Below are positions 1 to 8,597 of a stretch of DNA of 30,537 bases, in pieces. The notes under the pieces were generated by a model. That model was not told the origin of the DNA and ran no database searches. It worked only from the letters and a program-made list of their open reading frames with translations. Made by a program: the position numbers and the translations under genes. Source of the DNA: a virus; IMG/VR virus record IMGVR_UViG_3300025120_000319, positions 1 to 30,537 of that record; one strand, written 5' to 3'. Every line of letters begins with the position of its first letter. Position 1 is the first letter of the stretch.

Positions 1-1503
1 CTTATGGTCACCTGTGTTAAAATTGTGTGTTAGAATATGATACGAACCGTTGATATAATTTATAGGACTGGTTATACTAGACACTCTTTCGTATTGGCTA
101 CCATTAACAACAAAGTCTAATGTTCCACCTGTATTGTTGTCATAAAACGATACATAGTAAAGATTTGTGCTATTGATTCTACGTTCAATTAACCAGGCAA
201 TGTTATTACCGTTTTGTGTGACTCCTCTAATATTGTAAGTATCACCGGATCCTGTTGAACTTTGTGGTCCAACGTGTGTAGAAATGCTTAAAGAGGTTAT
301 GCTTGATGTTTTACCAACTCTCCATTGGTTACTAAATCCGCCTCCTAGATAATAATAAGAGCCGTCCCATGCTATTGTATTTCTGTGAAAATTACTACTA
401 CTAGAATAAGAACTTACAGTAGTAGTATCTGATGTCCATGTTATTCCATCACTTGAACTATAAATTGTTCCACCATCTCTAAGTATGAATAAACTATTTA
501 GGTAAACAATCTTAAGGTATGGACTGTTAAAAGTAATATTTAAATTTGTTGAAGTTCTAGTCCAACTTGTTCCGTTAGTTGAAGTCCAAACAAAATTTGT
601 TCCCCAACTGTAATAGGTTGATCCTACATATAAAACATTTGAATCTGGTTGAACATAAGTTCCATTTGTAAAGGATAGACTGTGCGTTCCAAACTTTTTA
701 TTTGAAGCGTCAAATGTAATATAACTTGAATTGGTAATTGTTGCTGAAGTATTTCTAACGTGTATCTGTGCTGAAATACTTGTAGCAAATTCACTTGATA
801 GTGATGCTTCTGCTAAGGCGTTTGTTGTGCCTTGGAAACTTAATGCTGATGTTGTATTGAATGTTGCATCTGTAGATGCTGTTTTAACTGGGGTAGAAGA
901 CTGAGTAAAAGAGGTAGAAAGAGCGGAATCAAATACCGCTGTTTTGACACCTTGTAAACTAAGATTAACAATGTTGCTAAGTGTTGCTTCGTTGCCACTA
1001 AACTTACTCACAGTTGCATTCATTGATATTGAACTTACCAATGTTGCTGTAATTACTTTAATTGTGCCGGTAGTAATTGACGGAGTAAACAATGCACCAA
1101 AGTCTGCTTGTGCGTCTACTGTTTTAACTGCTGTTGAACTTACTGTAGATGCAACTGATAATGACGTTGAATCATCACCATCTATTGTTAGTAATAATCC
1201 ACTATTTGATGTTAATCCAAAAGAACTAGAAAGAGTTGCACTTCCTTCTGTTTCAGTTACTTCTGTTAGGTCTGCACTAATAGTTACTGCTGTTGCAAGT
1301 GTTAACGGGTCAAGGTATTTTATTGTTTCAGTATACCCAGCATTCCAATAACCTTCTTCAACATATCTAGTGGCCGCTAAAAATTCTTCAGCATTACAAC
1401 TAACTGTTGATGTAACTGTTAATGATATTGCATTGGGTTCAACAACAACTTGAAAGTATCCTGCTTCAATATACCCACTTTCTACATATCTAATAGTAGC
1501 CAT
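1..1503 (-). CDS. Tail fibre / receptor-binding protein, second copy of its N-terminal part (cut by window edge)
   Basis: The frame opens with ATG at 1503 and stays open for 501 codons to base 1, where the window cuts it. It equals residues 1-501 of the protein at 26569-30417 apart from nine amino-acid changes. All nine lie in the kelch- or sialidase-like propeller region, at roughly residues 368-478: G to S, T to S, N to S, N-S-V-F reading block changed to P-Q-S, SS to NT, and N to T. It is best read as the same locus seen again through the circular join, from a slightly different member of the population, and not as a second gene. The start codon lies just after the stop of the LamG gene copy at 1513. 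Confidence 0.85.
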   Translation of the reverse strand, partial: MATIRYVESGYIEAGYFQVVVEPNAISLTVTSTVSCNAEEFLAATRYVEEGYWNAGYTETIKYLDPLTLATAVTISADLTEVTETEGSATLSSSFGLTSNSGLLLTIDGDDSTSLSVASTVSSTAVKTVDAQADFGALFTPSITTGTIKVITATLVSSISMNATVSKFSGNEATLSNIVNLSLQGVKTAVFDSALSTSFTQSSTPVKTASTDATFNTTSALSFQGTTNALAEASLSSEFATSISAQIHVRNTSATITNSSYITFDASNKKFGTHSLSFTNGTYVQPDSNVLYVGSTYYSWGTNFVWTSTNGTSWTRTSTNLNITFNSPYLKIVYLNSLFILRDGGTIYSSSDGITWTSDTTTVSSYSSSSNFHRNTIAWDGSYYYLGGGFSNQWRVGKTSSITSLSISTHVGPQSSTGSGDTYNIRGVTQNGNNIAWLIERRINSTNLYYVSFYDNNTGGTLDFVVNGSQYERVSSITSPINYINGSYHILTHNFNTGDHK

Positions 1504-1623
1504 CTAAACCCCTTACGTATTCTTATCTTCGACTACACTACTGCCATTTGTGCCGTCAAAACTTACAAGTTGTATTGTGTTTGAATCATTTTCAAGTGCC
1601 GCACTTGGTTGTGTGTATGAACT
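1..1623. repeat. Left copy of the terminal redundancy
   Basis: This stretch is repeated at 28915-30537 with a constant offset of 28,914 and no indels. The match starts at the first base and ends at the last base of the window, which is the usual mark of a circular or headful-packaged genome. By eye I count 15 substitutions, at 71, 132-135, 260, 262-264, 266-268, 282, 287 and 402. Bases 403-1623 look identical. Confidence 0.93.
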
Positions 1624-2979
1624 GCCTGTGTATCTTGCGTTATCACTAATTCTAACATCGTTTATATACCCAGTATATAAACTTGTAGTTCCTTCAATTG
1701 AACCTACTTTTAAATCGTTTTCAAGATAATTGTTTCCTGATCCTGGTGCTGTGCTTTGACGTCCATTATTTTCGTAAGCATAAACACTTCCGGAGAAACT
1801 AACTGTGTTTCCTCTTGTGCCGTTTAACATCAATTCTAATGTGTTGCCGTTTCTTACTAGAGCAACATGATTCCAAGAATTTACATTGTAACTACCAAAA
1901 CTTGTGCCACCGGATATGTTCCAACTTGAACCGTTATCACTCATGTATAGTTTTACTTGCCCACTTAACAATAATAAGTCTAATGCCTGTGAACTATTAT
2001 TTTGACTTGCAATCATAACTTGTGTTGCTGTTGCTGTTGGATAAAACCATGCTTCGATTGTAAAGTCGTTTGATCCTGAATTGTAATATTCTAATGAACC
2101 AAACCAAGCATTAGTTGATCCGTTTGCATAAAGACTTGTAGTTCCCCATTTGCTTTGAGCATTTGATAATGTTGGTGGAGTTTCACTAACATAACCACCT
2201 AAGAAAGTGCTTCGTTTGCGTCTATCGCCAACGTCATCAAAGAATGTGTTAGTTGTTGATGTGCCATCCATGTGCATTAACAATTTGTCATTTGCTGTGT
2301 CAGGATCTAACGGTGCTGTTGGAACTGTAATTGAACTAGATGTTGGGTTGTATAAGTTAGTAGCACTGACTCTAACTTCATCAATCCACCCAGGGTCACC
2401 ACTATTAAAAGGCAATCCACCATCTGAAAATGCACCAATGCCTAGGTTTTCTCTGCCTGATGCTCCTACAGTAGAAGTAGAATTTGTAACTGTTTGTTGT
2501 CTTGTGCCATTTGTATAAAAACTTAAATTGCCACTTGTATCTCTAACTAAGCAAAGGTGGTGCCATGTGTCTGTGGCTAATACTCCCGATGCCGCGGCAA
2601 CGTTCATATCACCTGCACAATAAATTTGTATTTTTTTGTCATAGTTTCTAAGCAAGATAAAGAAGTCAGTTGACGCTGTGCCACTTCCTATTTTGTTAGA
2701 TAATAAATTAACACTATTTGGATATCTTTGATTGTCATATCTAAACCAAAATTCAAAAGTAAATGCACCATTAAAAATAAAATCTCCTGCAGTCTCAGGT
2801 TCTACCTTAATATAATCTCCAGTGCCGTCAAACATAGCACTTGAGTTTCCAAATTGACTGTATGGATGATAATTGGTATGTTGAACATCACCAAATGCTG
2901 ATATAGTATTACTTCTTAGGCTAGAGCCCGCCGCCACGGCACCTTGTGCCAAATATGAAATTCTACTTGCTCCTAACAT
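1513..2979 (-). CDS. Fibre-associated protein with two LamG/concanavalin-like domains
   Basis: This protein of 488 residues probably sits at the distal tail and binds a surface carbohydrate. A first LamG-like jelly roll spans about residues 47-205, with the marks FTFEFWFRYD, TWHHLCLV, GRENLGIGAF and WIDEVRVSATN. A linker with LLMHMDGT and FDD follows. A second LamG domain spans about 265-450 (FTIEAWFYPT, SWNHVALVRNG, DVRISDNARYTG). The first domain is clearly related to one in the 841-residue protein at 6072-8597. An AAGGAGAC site precedes ATG 2979. The gene sits between a small fibre gene and the large fibre gene, in one transcript. LamG folds occur in many phage adhesins; the ligand here is unknown. 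Confidence 0.8.
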   Translation of the reverse strand: MLGASRISYLAQGAVAAGSSLRSNTISAFGDVQHTNYHPYSQFGNSSAMFDGTGDYIKVEPETAGDFIFNGAFTFEFWFRYDNQRYPNSVNLLSNKIGSGTASTDFFILLRNYDKKIQIYCAGDMNVAAASGVLATDTWHHLCLVRDTSGNLSFYTNGTRQQTVTNSTSTVGASGRENLGIGAFSDGGLPFNSGDPGWIDEVRVSATNLYNPTSSSITVPTAPLDPDTANDKLLMHMDGTSTTNTFFDDVGDRRKRSTFLGGYVSETPPTLSNAQSKWGTTSLYANGSTNAWFGSLEYYNSGSNDFTIEAWFYPTATATQVMIASQNNSSQALDLLLLSGQVKLYMSDNGSSWNISGGTSFGSYNVNSWNHVALVRNGNTLELMLNGTRGNTVSFSGSVYAYENNGRQSTAPGSGNNYLENDLKVGSIEGTTSLYTGYINDVRISDNARYTGSSYTQPSAALENDSNTIQLVSFDGTNGSSVVEDKNT

Positions 2980-2988
2980 ATTGTCTCC

Positions 2989-3576
2989 TTACGCTGTGAA
3001 GTTCGTTGCTATGTTAGTAAAGTATGTTGATCCATCGTAAAAGATACTTACTACACTATCGCCGGTAAGTGTTTTGTTCCCACCTGCAAATTTGTATGCG
3101 CCTGTTCCACTTGCTGTTCCTGTTCCACTTACAATAAGTGTAATAGTTTGACCTGCGGCCGCATCTGTAAATGCACTTAATGCTAATCCTGAACTAATAG
3201 TTACTGTCTTAACATTTCCGTTTGCTACAGTAAGTCCTGGTGAATCATTTGATCCAATTGCTTCAATTGTTTCTGCATAATCTTTGAATACAGGATTTAT
3301 AATAATGCTACCTTGTGCGTCAAGGTTACCACCTAGTTGTGGTGTTGTGTCTTCTACTACGTTTGCAATTCCGCCTGTTGGAATAACTGGTGGAGTATAA
3401 CTAAAAGCACCTGTTGCATTATTGTATGACAATGCACCGTTGCCACTAGCGCCATTTTGTGTTACGGATAAATTTGTAAATTCAAGTTTATCTGTATTTA
3501 GGTTATTGAAATTCGCATCAGCCTCAGCCGTTGTTAATTCCGAACCTTTGGTGTTTCTTAAAACTATTGTTGACAT
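2989..3576 (-). CDS. Small tail-fibre structural protein
   Basis: This protein of 195 residues starts with MSTIVLRNTKG and then has the stretch LTTAEADANFNNLNTDKLE, a shape common at the start of phage fibre and baseplate-wedge proteins. A middle stretch, ALSYNNATGAFSYTPP, and a Gly/Thr-rich C-terminal beta region also fit a trimeric fibre protein. ATG 3576 follows an AAAAGGAGTG site at good spacing. The gene lies in the fibre block between the 132-residue gene and the LamG gene. A 7-bp GC-rich hairpin (arms 3612-3618 and 3632-3638) sits just upstream of it. I infer a virion role from composition and neighbours; no exact family is named. Confidence 0.7.
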   Translation of the reverse strand: MSTIVLRNTKGSELTTAEADANFNNLNTDKLEFTNLSVTQNGASGNGALSYNNATGAFSYTPPVIPTGGIANVVEDTTPQLGGNLDAQGSIIINPVFKDYAETIEAIGSNDSPGLTVANGNVKTVTISSGLALSAFTDAAAGQTITLIVSGTGTASGTGAYKFAGGNKTLTGDSVVSIFYDGSTYFTNIATNFTA

Positions 3577-3654
3577 TGCTCACTCCTTTTAGTGTTAATT
3601 TAATAGTGTAGTGAGGGGACACAATTAAGGCCCCCTCAACAAATTTATTAACTC

Positions 3655-4053
3655 TTAAGCAAGTGAAACTGTCAAGTTGCCTGAACTCACCTGAAACGTG
3701 TCCCCCGTCTCAATAGTTTTTGAAGTTGTTACTGCACCATAGAACAATACGTTCCCTGATGTAGCCGCATCCATTACTGCAACGTGAGTAACTGTTCCCC
3801 AGTTAGTTGTTGCCGCACTAAATGTTACAGTTGCGTTAGTAGAAGCACTACCTGAAGACGCCGCCGCAAATGCGACACTTTGTCTACCGTATGCTGTGCC
3901 TGAAGTTGAAATCTCTGCACTTGGTGAGTTTCCTTCTAAGCCGGTGTCTGCTGTAAACAATGCAAGATAAATCCCGCCTGGTTGTGAGAACGCCGAGTTG
4001 TCTAACACGTGGTCTAATACTTTGTTTTCTAGATAATCTGAAGCCGCTGACAT
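3655..4053 (-). CDS. Conserved phage structural protein, probable tail appendage
   Basis: This protein of 132 residues starts MSAASDYLENKVLDHVL, followed by GIYLALFT and then Ser/Thr/Ala-rich beta strands (YGRQSVAFAAA, TNWGTVTHVAVMDA, SGNVLFYGAV). This pattern (xALFT, then YxRxxVxF, then NWGxVTHxAxxDA) recurs in small tail-associated proteins of many phages, usually with no assigned function. ATG 4053 follows an AAGGAGAAAATATT leader. Its 128-base leader carries unusual mutually exclusive inverted repeats (4078-4122) and a TAAATACA box, so it may begin a transcription unit for the fibre genes. Confidence 0.75.
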   Translation of the reverse strand: MSAASDYLENKVLDHVLDNSAFSQPGGIYLALFTADTGLEGNSPSAEISTSGTAYGRQSVAFAAASSGSASTNATVTFSAATTNWGTVTHVAVMDAATSGNVLFYGAVTTSKTIETGDTFQVSSGNLTVSLA

Positions 4054-4077
4054 AATATTTTCTCCTTGTTGATATAT

Positions 4078-4122
4078 GTTGTCTGTTCTTTAACATGACA
4101 GACAACATGGAGTTGTCCTGTC
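4078..4122 (-). promoter_or_regulatory. Three-armed leader with competing hairpins
   Basis: Read on the minus strand, the leader of the 132-residue gene contains ACAGGACAAC, then GTTGTCTGT, then ACAGACAAC. The middle arm (4098-4106) can pair perfectly with the last arm (4078-4086), or, with one bulged base, with the first (4112-4121). Only one helix can form at a time. The last arm lies just before the ribosome site. This could be a folding switch, or a processing or stability hairpin. Confidence 0.5.
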
Positions 4123-4125
4123 AAT

Positions 4126-4133
4126 TGTATTTA
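4126..4133 (-). promoter_or_regulatory. TAAATACA box before the fibre block
   Basis: On the minus strand GGTAAATACAATTG sits 73 bases before the start of the 132-residue gene. It is one of several TAAATACA boxes in gaps ahead of gene modules (others at 13708, 16831, 20538). It is a candidate late promoter core. Confidence 0.35.
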
Positions 4134-4181
4134 CCCCAAAACGTCAAAAAACGTTGAAAAAAGGCAAAAAAAGATTTATTG

Positions 4182-6056
4182 TTACAAATCGTAGCCTATA
4201 AATGTAGATACTGTGCCTGTTAACAATGTATCTCCGCCACTTGGTGGTGTATCAAATGCTGTTAACACATCTATTTGCATACCGCCTGCACCTGTAACAT
4301 TGTCTACGTTAACTGTAGCGCCAATTGTTATACTTGCACTTGCTGTTCCTGGATTTGTTACACTAACTGATGTAGGAACTGCTACTCCGCCTACAGGAGC
4401 AATTGGCAAATACATATATCTTCTTACACCTACTGATTTAAGATACTGTGTTGTTCCATCAAACATTCCGCACCATACAACAGGAACTTGTGCGTATTCG
4501 CATTCAAAGTCTGCTGGTGGCTGTGGTCCTGTTGTTGCATTGTTTGTAACACTAATTGTTGCAGTATTATTAGTAACTGAACACAAATTGTCTACATGCG
4601 GTGTAAATGTTACTGTAACACTTACTGCTGGTCCAAATGTGCTGTCGTCTGTTGTATTAACTGTTAAACTGGCCGCGTTTGAATTAACTGTAACTGTGCC
4701 AGTAAGTGCTGTTGATACTTTACTAACACCAGTTCCTGTTATAGCGTAGTTTAATGTTGCTCCGTTTGCTTTGCCTACTGTTACAACATTTACTGTTGAC
4801 GAAGCACCTTCTTGAATACTACTTGTAGCAGTAACATTTGAAATATACTCAGTTGGTTCAGGCAATACTCTATAATGTGTTGTTGCTCCACCCATTTCAA
4901 CGTTAAACGTAGTATCAGCAGTAACCGTAGGTGTAAATGTAAGACTTGCACTAGAACCGGTAGTAACAACTTCACCTGTTAAAGGTATATCTACTTCACC
5001 TGAGGCTAAACCAGTAATAGTGTAATCGTATGTATAATTTGGAGTGTTAATAAAACAAACTTCGCAATCATGACTCATGCTTAATGTTGTTGATGCTCCA
5101 GGACATAGTTGTATTGGATCAGCACTTGTGCCAGTTCCTGCTCCTGTAGGACCAGTTGCAGGTGCGTGTGTAAGATTAGGCTTCTTAGCACCAGCAGTCA
5201 TCATTTCATTAGTTGCTTTGTCGTTGAATTGAATGTCTTCTGTTAAAACTCCTGTGTTTGGATCAGCAGTAACAAACTTTTTTAATAATCCATTTGCAAT
5301 GCCTAATAGTGCATTGGCTCCTAACAATCGAGCCATCATCTTGCCTGAGTCTGCATCATCACTTTTGGTTATCTCAGCATTGAATACTTTTGATTTAATG
5401 CCATTAAAGTGTGTGCGTGTTTCGTAACTTAATCCAGACTCTGTGTATATTGTTCCATCGTATTCTTGAGCCGTTATGCTAAAAATTAAATCGCCTTCGT
5501 CAGTATCTTCTTCTTGAATTTGAATAACTCTAAATTCTTTTGATGTAAAGTCTAAACCAGAATTTGTAACTGTTACAATATCTCCTGCTTTTAAACTGTT
5601 TGCTTCAAAATGACTTCTAAATTCAATTATAAGATCTAATCTATTTTGTTTTAATTCTCTGCCAGCAATATACTGTGCTTGGATAGGATCGTTACATTGT
5701 GGTAAGGATATTTCTAAAGTATTGTCTAATTCGTTTGTAAATCTATTTGCTGATGCAAGACTTACTTCGATAACATCTGTTGTGTCTCTTAGATCTCTGT
5801 GCGGATAACTTACACTAACTTTGTTAAACAGATCATCCATACCTGTGCCACTAACATTTATTTCACCTACAATGTTAGTATCGTCAAAATCGTATACACT
5901 TGCAACGGCACTATTTAAAATACTCGTCCATTGACCTGCGTTGGTGTCCCATGTAATAAATGCACCACTGTGATTGGCAAGTGTATTAATATTGTCTAGA
6001 ACATTATTATTTGTATCTACTAAACCGTTAATTCTAAATTTTGGATTTGTTGGCAT
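4182..6056 (-). CDS. J-like tail tip protein, C-terminal part
   Basis: This protein of 624 residues begins with a segment typical of the middle of lambda J-like tip proteins: KFRINGLVDTNNNVLDNI, then GAFITWDTNAGQW, then beta-rich hub repeats up to about residue 210 (SITAQEYDGTIY). From about residue 310 it carries Ig-like or bacterial-Ig repeats (ASLTFTPTVTADTTFNV, ASLTVNTTDDSTF) that would extend the tip fibre. It lacks the usual J N-terminus, which is instead found in the gene at 8594-9355 with an 841-residue adhesin gene in between. Its ribosome site GGAGAT overlaps the stop of that adhesin gene, so translation is probably coupled. It would close the distal end of the tail and carry receptor-binding parts. 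Confidence 0.8.
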   Translation of the reverse strand: MPTNPKFRINGLVDTNNNVLDNINTLANHSGAFITWDTNAGQWTSILNSAVASVYDFDDTNIVGEINVSGTGMDDLFNKVSVSYPHRDLRDTTDVIEVSLASANRFTNELDNTLEISLPQCNDPIQAQYIAGRELKQNRLDLIIEFRSHFEANSLKAGDIVTVTNSGLDFTSKEFRVIQIQEEDTDEGDLIFSITAQEYDGTIYTESGLSYETRTHFNGIKSKVFNAEITKSDDADSGKMMARLLGANALLGIANGLLKKFVTADPNTGVLTEDIQFNDKATNEMMTAGAKKPNLTHAPATGPTGAGTGTSADPIQLCPGASTTLSMSHDCEVCFINTPNYTYDYTITGLASGEVDIPLTGEVVTTGSSASLTFTPTVTADTTFNVEMGGATTHYRVLPEPTEYISNVTATSSIQEGASSTVNVVTVGKANGATLNYAITGTGVSKVSTALTGTVTVNSNAASLTVNTTDDSTFGPAVSVTVTFTPHVDNLCSVTNNTATISVTNNATTGPQPPADFECEYAQVPVVWCGMFDGTTQYLKSVGVRRYMYLPIAPVGGVAVPTSVSVTNPGTASASITIGATVNVDNVTGAGGMQIDVLTAFDTPPSGGDTLLTGTVSTFIGYDL

Positions 6057-6071
6057 AATCTATCTATCTCC

Positions 6072-8597
6072 TTACCTTGGGTTGGTGTCTATAATTACAA
6101 CACCATCTGAACCAGTATACGGACCTTGCCCGGAGGATGTGATGAAGCCGTAACGCCCGCCTTCACCTGTGTTGGATGGCATTGTGTAACCAACATTGCT
6201 TTCTGATGATGCTTCTCCGTGTCCACCCTTACCGTATTCATTGTTGTTCCATGCAACTATTCCAGATCCAGGATATCCTGATGTAGAACCATTGTTATAA
6301 GGTTGACCGTTTTGGTTAGCACCTGCACCACCACCACCAAATCCTTGACCGTTGTTTTGTCCTGATGTAACAAAGTCGCCGTTCCCGCCTACAAAAACTC
6401 CTCTAATAAGAGTATTAGTTGGATCAGTTACAGATCCTGAATTTCCGCCGTCTTTACCAATTGTTGTTGTAGAACTATTGTAATTTTCAAAATACTCACC
6501 ACCTTGACCACCAGTTACAGTATATCCAAATGCTGTAGTATTGCCTCCTGGTCCGCCAACAACTTGAACAGCGTTAGGATAAGTTGCACCTGATGCTCCG
6601 CCTCCTGGAGGTCCTCCAGCACCAACAACTATTGAATAAGATCTAACTGCTGGATCTGTAAATAATAAATTTTGAACTGAAAGTGCGCCGCCACCTCCTC
6701 CGCCGCCACCTTCGTAGGCTCCGCCGCCTCCAGCACCAACAGCAATTAAATCTAACTTACCATAAAGTATAGTTTGAAGACTTAAATTATATGTGTGTGT
6801 TCCAACGGTAAACGTATTCAATGCCCAATCAGTAGAAGGAATACTACCTACACCTAAATATTTAATAGATGATTTCCATTGGTCAACTATTGTTCCTGTA
6901 GAGCCACCGTTTCTAAGTGTAAATGTAATTTGAACATCACCCGTAGCATTGTAGGTATTATAATAAGTTAGCAATCCCATTAGGTTGCCCATATAACCTT
7001 CGCCGCCTGTTATTTCTATGTAGTTGTTAGTAATGTTTACTTCATCAGTTGATAGACCAATGTATCCTGAAGAAACTTCTACTTTTATGTAATCACTTGT
7101 TTGTGTAATTTTTGGTTTAGTTGCTGAATTAGCAAACATGCTTTGTTCAGTTGATACTTGAGCGTTTCTGTAAGCAGTAATTGTTGCCGCACTTCTTGTA
7201 ACGCCTCCACTAGTATCATTGTCATCTAAGAATGTTGTTGAACCGTCAACTCCGCCGGCATGCATCAATACTCTATCATACTGTTGATTAGTAAACGGTG
7301 CACTAACGTCAACAACATCTAAAGTTGGATCATATCTATTTGTTGCACTAACACGCAATTCGTCAATCCAAGCATCGCCACCGCTATCACTTGGTTGTTT
7401 AACGTTTAACGGTAAACTGTTGTCAACAAACGCACCTAAACCAAGATTCTCTCTGCCAACACTACCTATACCAGTATTTGCCGCAGTTGTTCTTTGTTGT
7501 AAGACTCCGTCTACATATAAACTCATTACGTTATTACTGTTCTTAACTAGAATAACATGATACCATTGATCAATATTAAGTGCTGAAGTAGCCGCCGCAA
7601 TGTTCATATCTTGAGATGCATAAATTTGTAATTTTCTATCTAAGTTTCTCCACAGTATAAACATATCTGTTGTTGTAGAAGCCAATCCAGTTTTATTAGA
7701 GATTAAACAACTACTGTCATTTCCTGTGTCTGATTCAATATAAAAGAAGAACTCTACAGTAAATGCATCATTGCCGCCGAATATAAAGTCTCCTGAGTTT
7801 GCTGGTTGAATTTCTAGTCTAGATGCACTTAATCCACCTGTTGCACTTTGACCGTCAAACTTAGCACTAGACCCTTGATCAAACAATTTGTTAGGTTGAT
7901 TACTGTAATAGTCTAAGAATCTTACATTTTCAACAATGTCGTTGTTTGTAAATGTAGACACAACTGCAAGTTCAGATGTCATTCCTTTAATTCTAGTGTT
8001 GTTACACACTATATTAAACCTAGATATAATTGCTAATTCAACTTCGGCTTGTTCTATATTTACAACCATAATAGGATGAGCACTTGCTCCGTGATATTTT
8101 TTAGGTGTGCAACTTATAGTCGCTGTAGATGCTAACGTTGCAACTGCTTTGAAATTTCCTATATTCCATGATTGATTTATTCTAGTTCCGTTTCTAGTAA
8201 ATCCAATTGTGCAACTAAATTCAAAGCCGCCTTCTGTGCCTGTTGGAATGTTAATTGTAGGAGTTTTAATAGTGTCCCAATTGCTAACTGAAGTTATGCC
8301 GCTAACTTCGTAAACGCCTGCACTAGGAGTAGTTAAAACACATCCTGACGGCATTGATGCAAATGTAACAGTTGCTCCACTTAATGAACTAACATCTACT
8401 GTGAATACAACTAACGCCGCACTTGGTTGAATAATTTCAACAATGTCAATATTTCTTTCAAGTGTAAAACTTGTAGAAGTAATAGCACTTGTTATATCAG
8501 TTGCATTAGGAAAATTAAATATAACATCGCTGGTTCTGTTGTCAGTGTAACTTACTACACCATCTGCAAAATTGTTTAGTTCTGTTAATGATGTCAT
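6072..8597 (-). CDS. LamG plus glycine-rich adhesin interrupting the J-like tip gene
   Basis: This protein has 841 residues. Its first 20 residues (TELNNFADGVVSYTDN) look like the J-protein segment that should follow the gene at 8594-9355. The rest is adhesin: beta-rich region to about residue 210, a LamG domain at about 235-430 (FTVEFFFYIES, QWYHVILVKN, GRENLGLGAF, WIDELRVSATNRY), a linker, then a glycine-rich C-terminal domain from about 610 with runs such as GGGGAYEGGGGGGGGA and an ending DGVVIIDTNPR. Glycine-rich domains of this kind form the receptor-binding tips of T-even-type gp38 adhesins. Its ATG overlaps the stop of the previous gene as TATGA. It is likely a main host-range determinant. 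Confidence 0.8.
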   Translation of the reverse strand: MTSLTELNNFADGVVSYTDNRTSDVIFNFPNATDITSAITSTSFTLERNIDIVEIIQPSAALVVFTVDVSSLSGATVTFASMPSGCVLTTPSAGVYEVSGITSVSNWDTIKTPTINIPTGTEGGFEFSCTIGFTRNGTRINQSWNIGNFKAVATLASTATISCTPKKYHGASAHPIMVVNIEQAEVELAIISRFNIVCNNTRIKGMTSELAVVSTFTNNDIVENVRFLDYYSNQPNKLFDQGSSAKFDGQSATGGLSASRLEIQPANSGDFIFGGNDAFTVEFFFYIESDTGNDSSCLISNKTGLASTTTDMFILWRNLDRKLQIYASQDMNIAAATSALNIDQWYHVILVKNSNNVMSLYVDGVLQQRTTAANTGIGSVGRENLGLGAFVDNSLPLNVKQPSDSGGDAWIDELRVSATNRYDPTLDVVDVSAPFTNQQYDRVLMHAGGVDGSTTFLDDNDTSGGVTRSAATITAYRNAQVSTEQSMFANSATKPKITQTSDYIKVEVSSGYIGLSTDEVNITNNYIEITGGEGYMGNLMGLLTYYNTYNATGDVQITFTLRNGGSTGTIVDQWKSSIKYLGVGSIPSTDWALNTFTVGTHTYNLSLQTILYGKLDLIAVGAGGGGAYEGGGGGGGGALSVQNLLFTDPAVRSYSIVVGAGGPPGGGASGATYPNAVQVVGGPGGNTTAFGYTVTGGQGGEYFENYNSSTTTIGKDGGNSGSVTDPTNTLIRGVFVGGNGDFVTSGQNNGQGFGGGGAGANQNGQPYNNGSTSGYPGSGIVAWNNNEYGKGGHGEASSESNVGYTMPSNTGEGGRYGFITSSGQGPYTGSDGVVIIDTNPR

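Noticed and set aside
1-1623. Diversity-generating retroelement variable region
   Set aside because: Differences between the copies are not limited to one base type, there is no reverse transcriptase, and no separate template repeat is seen.
4213-4749. 178-residue plus-strand frame opposite the tip gene
   Set aside because: It is a shadow of Thr/Val-rich coding sequence, with no ribosome site and no known protein pattern.
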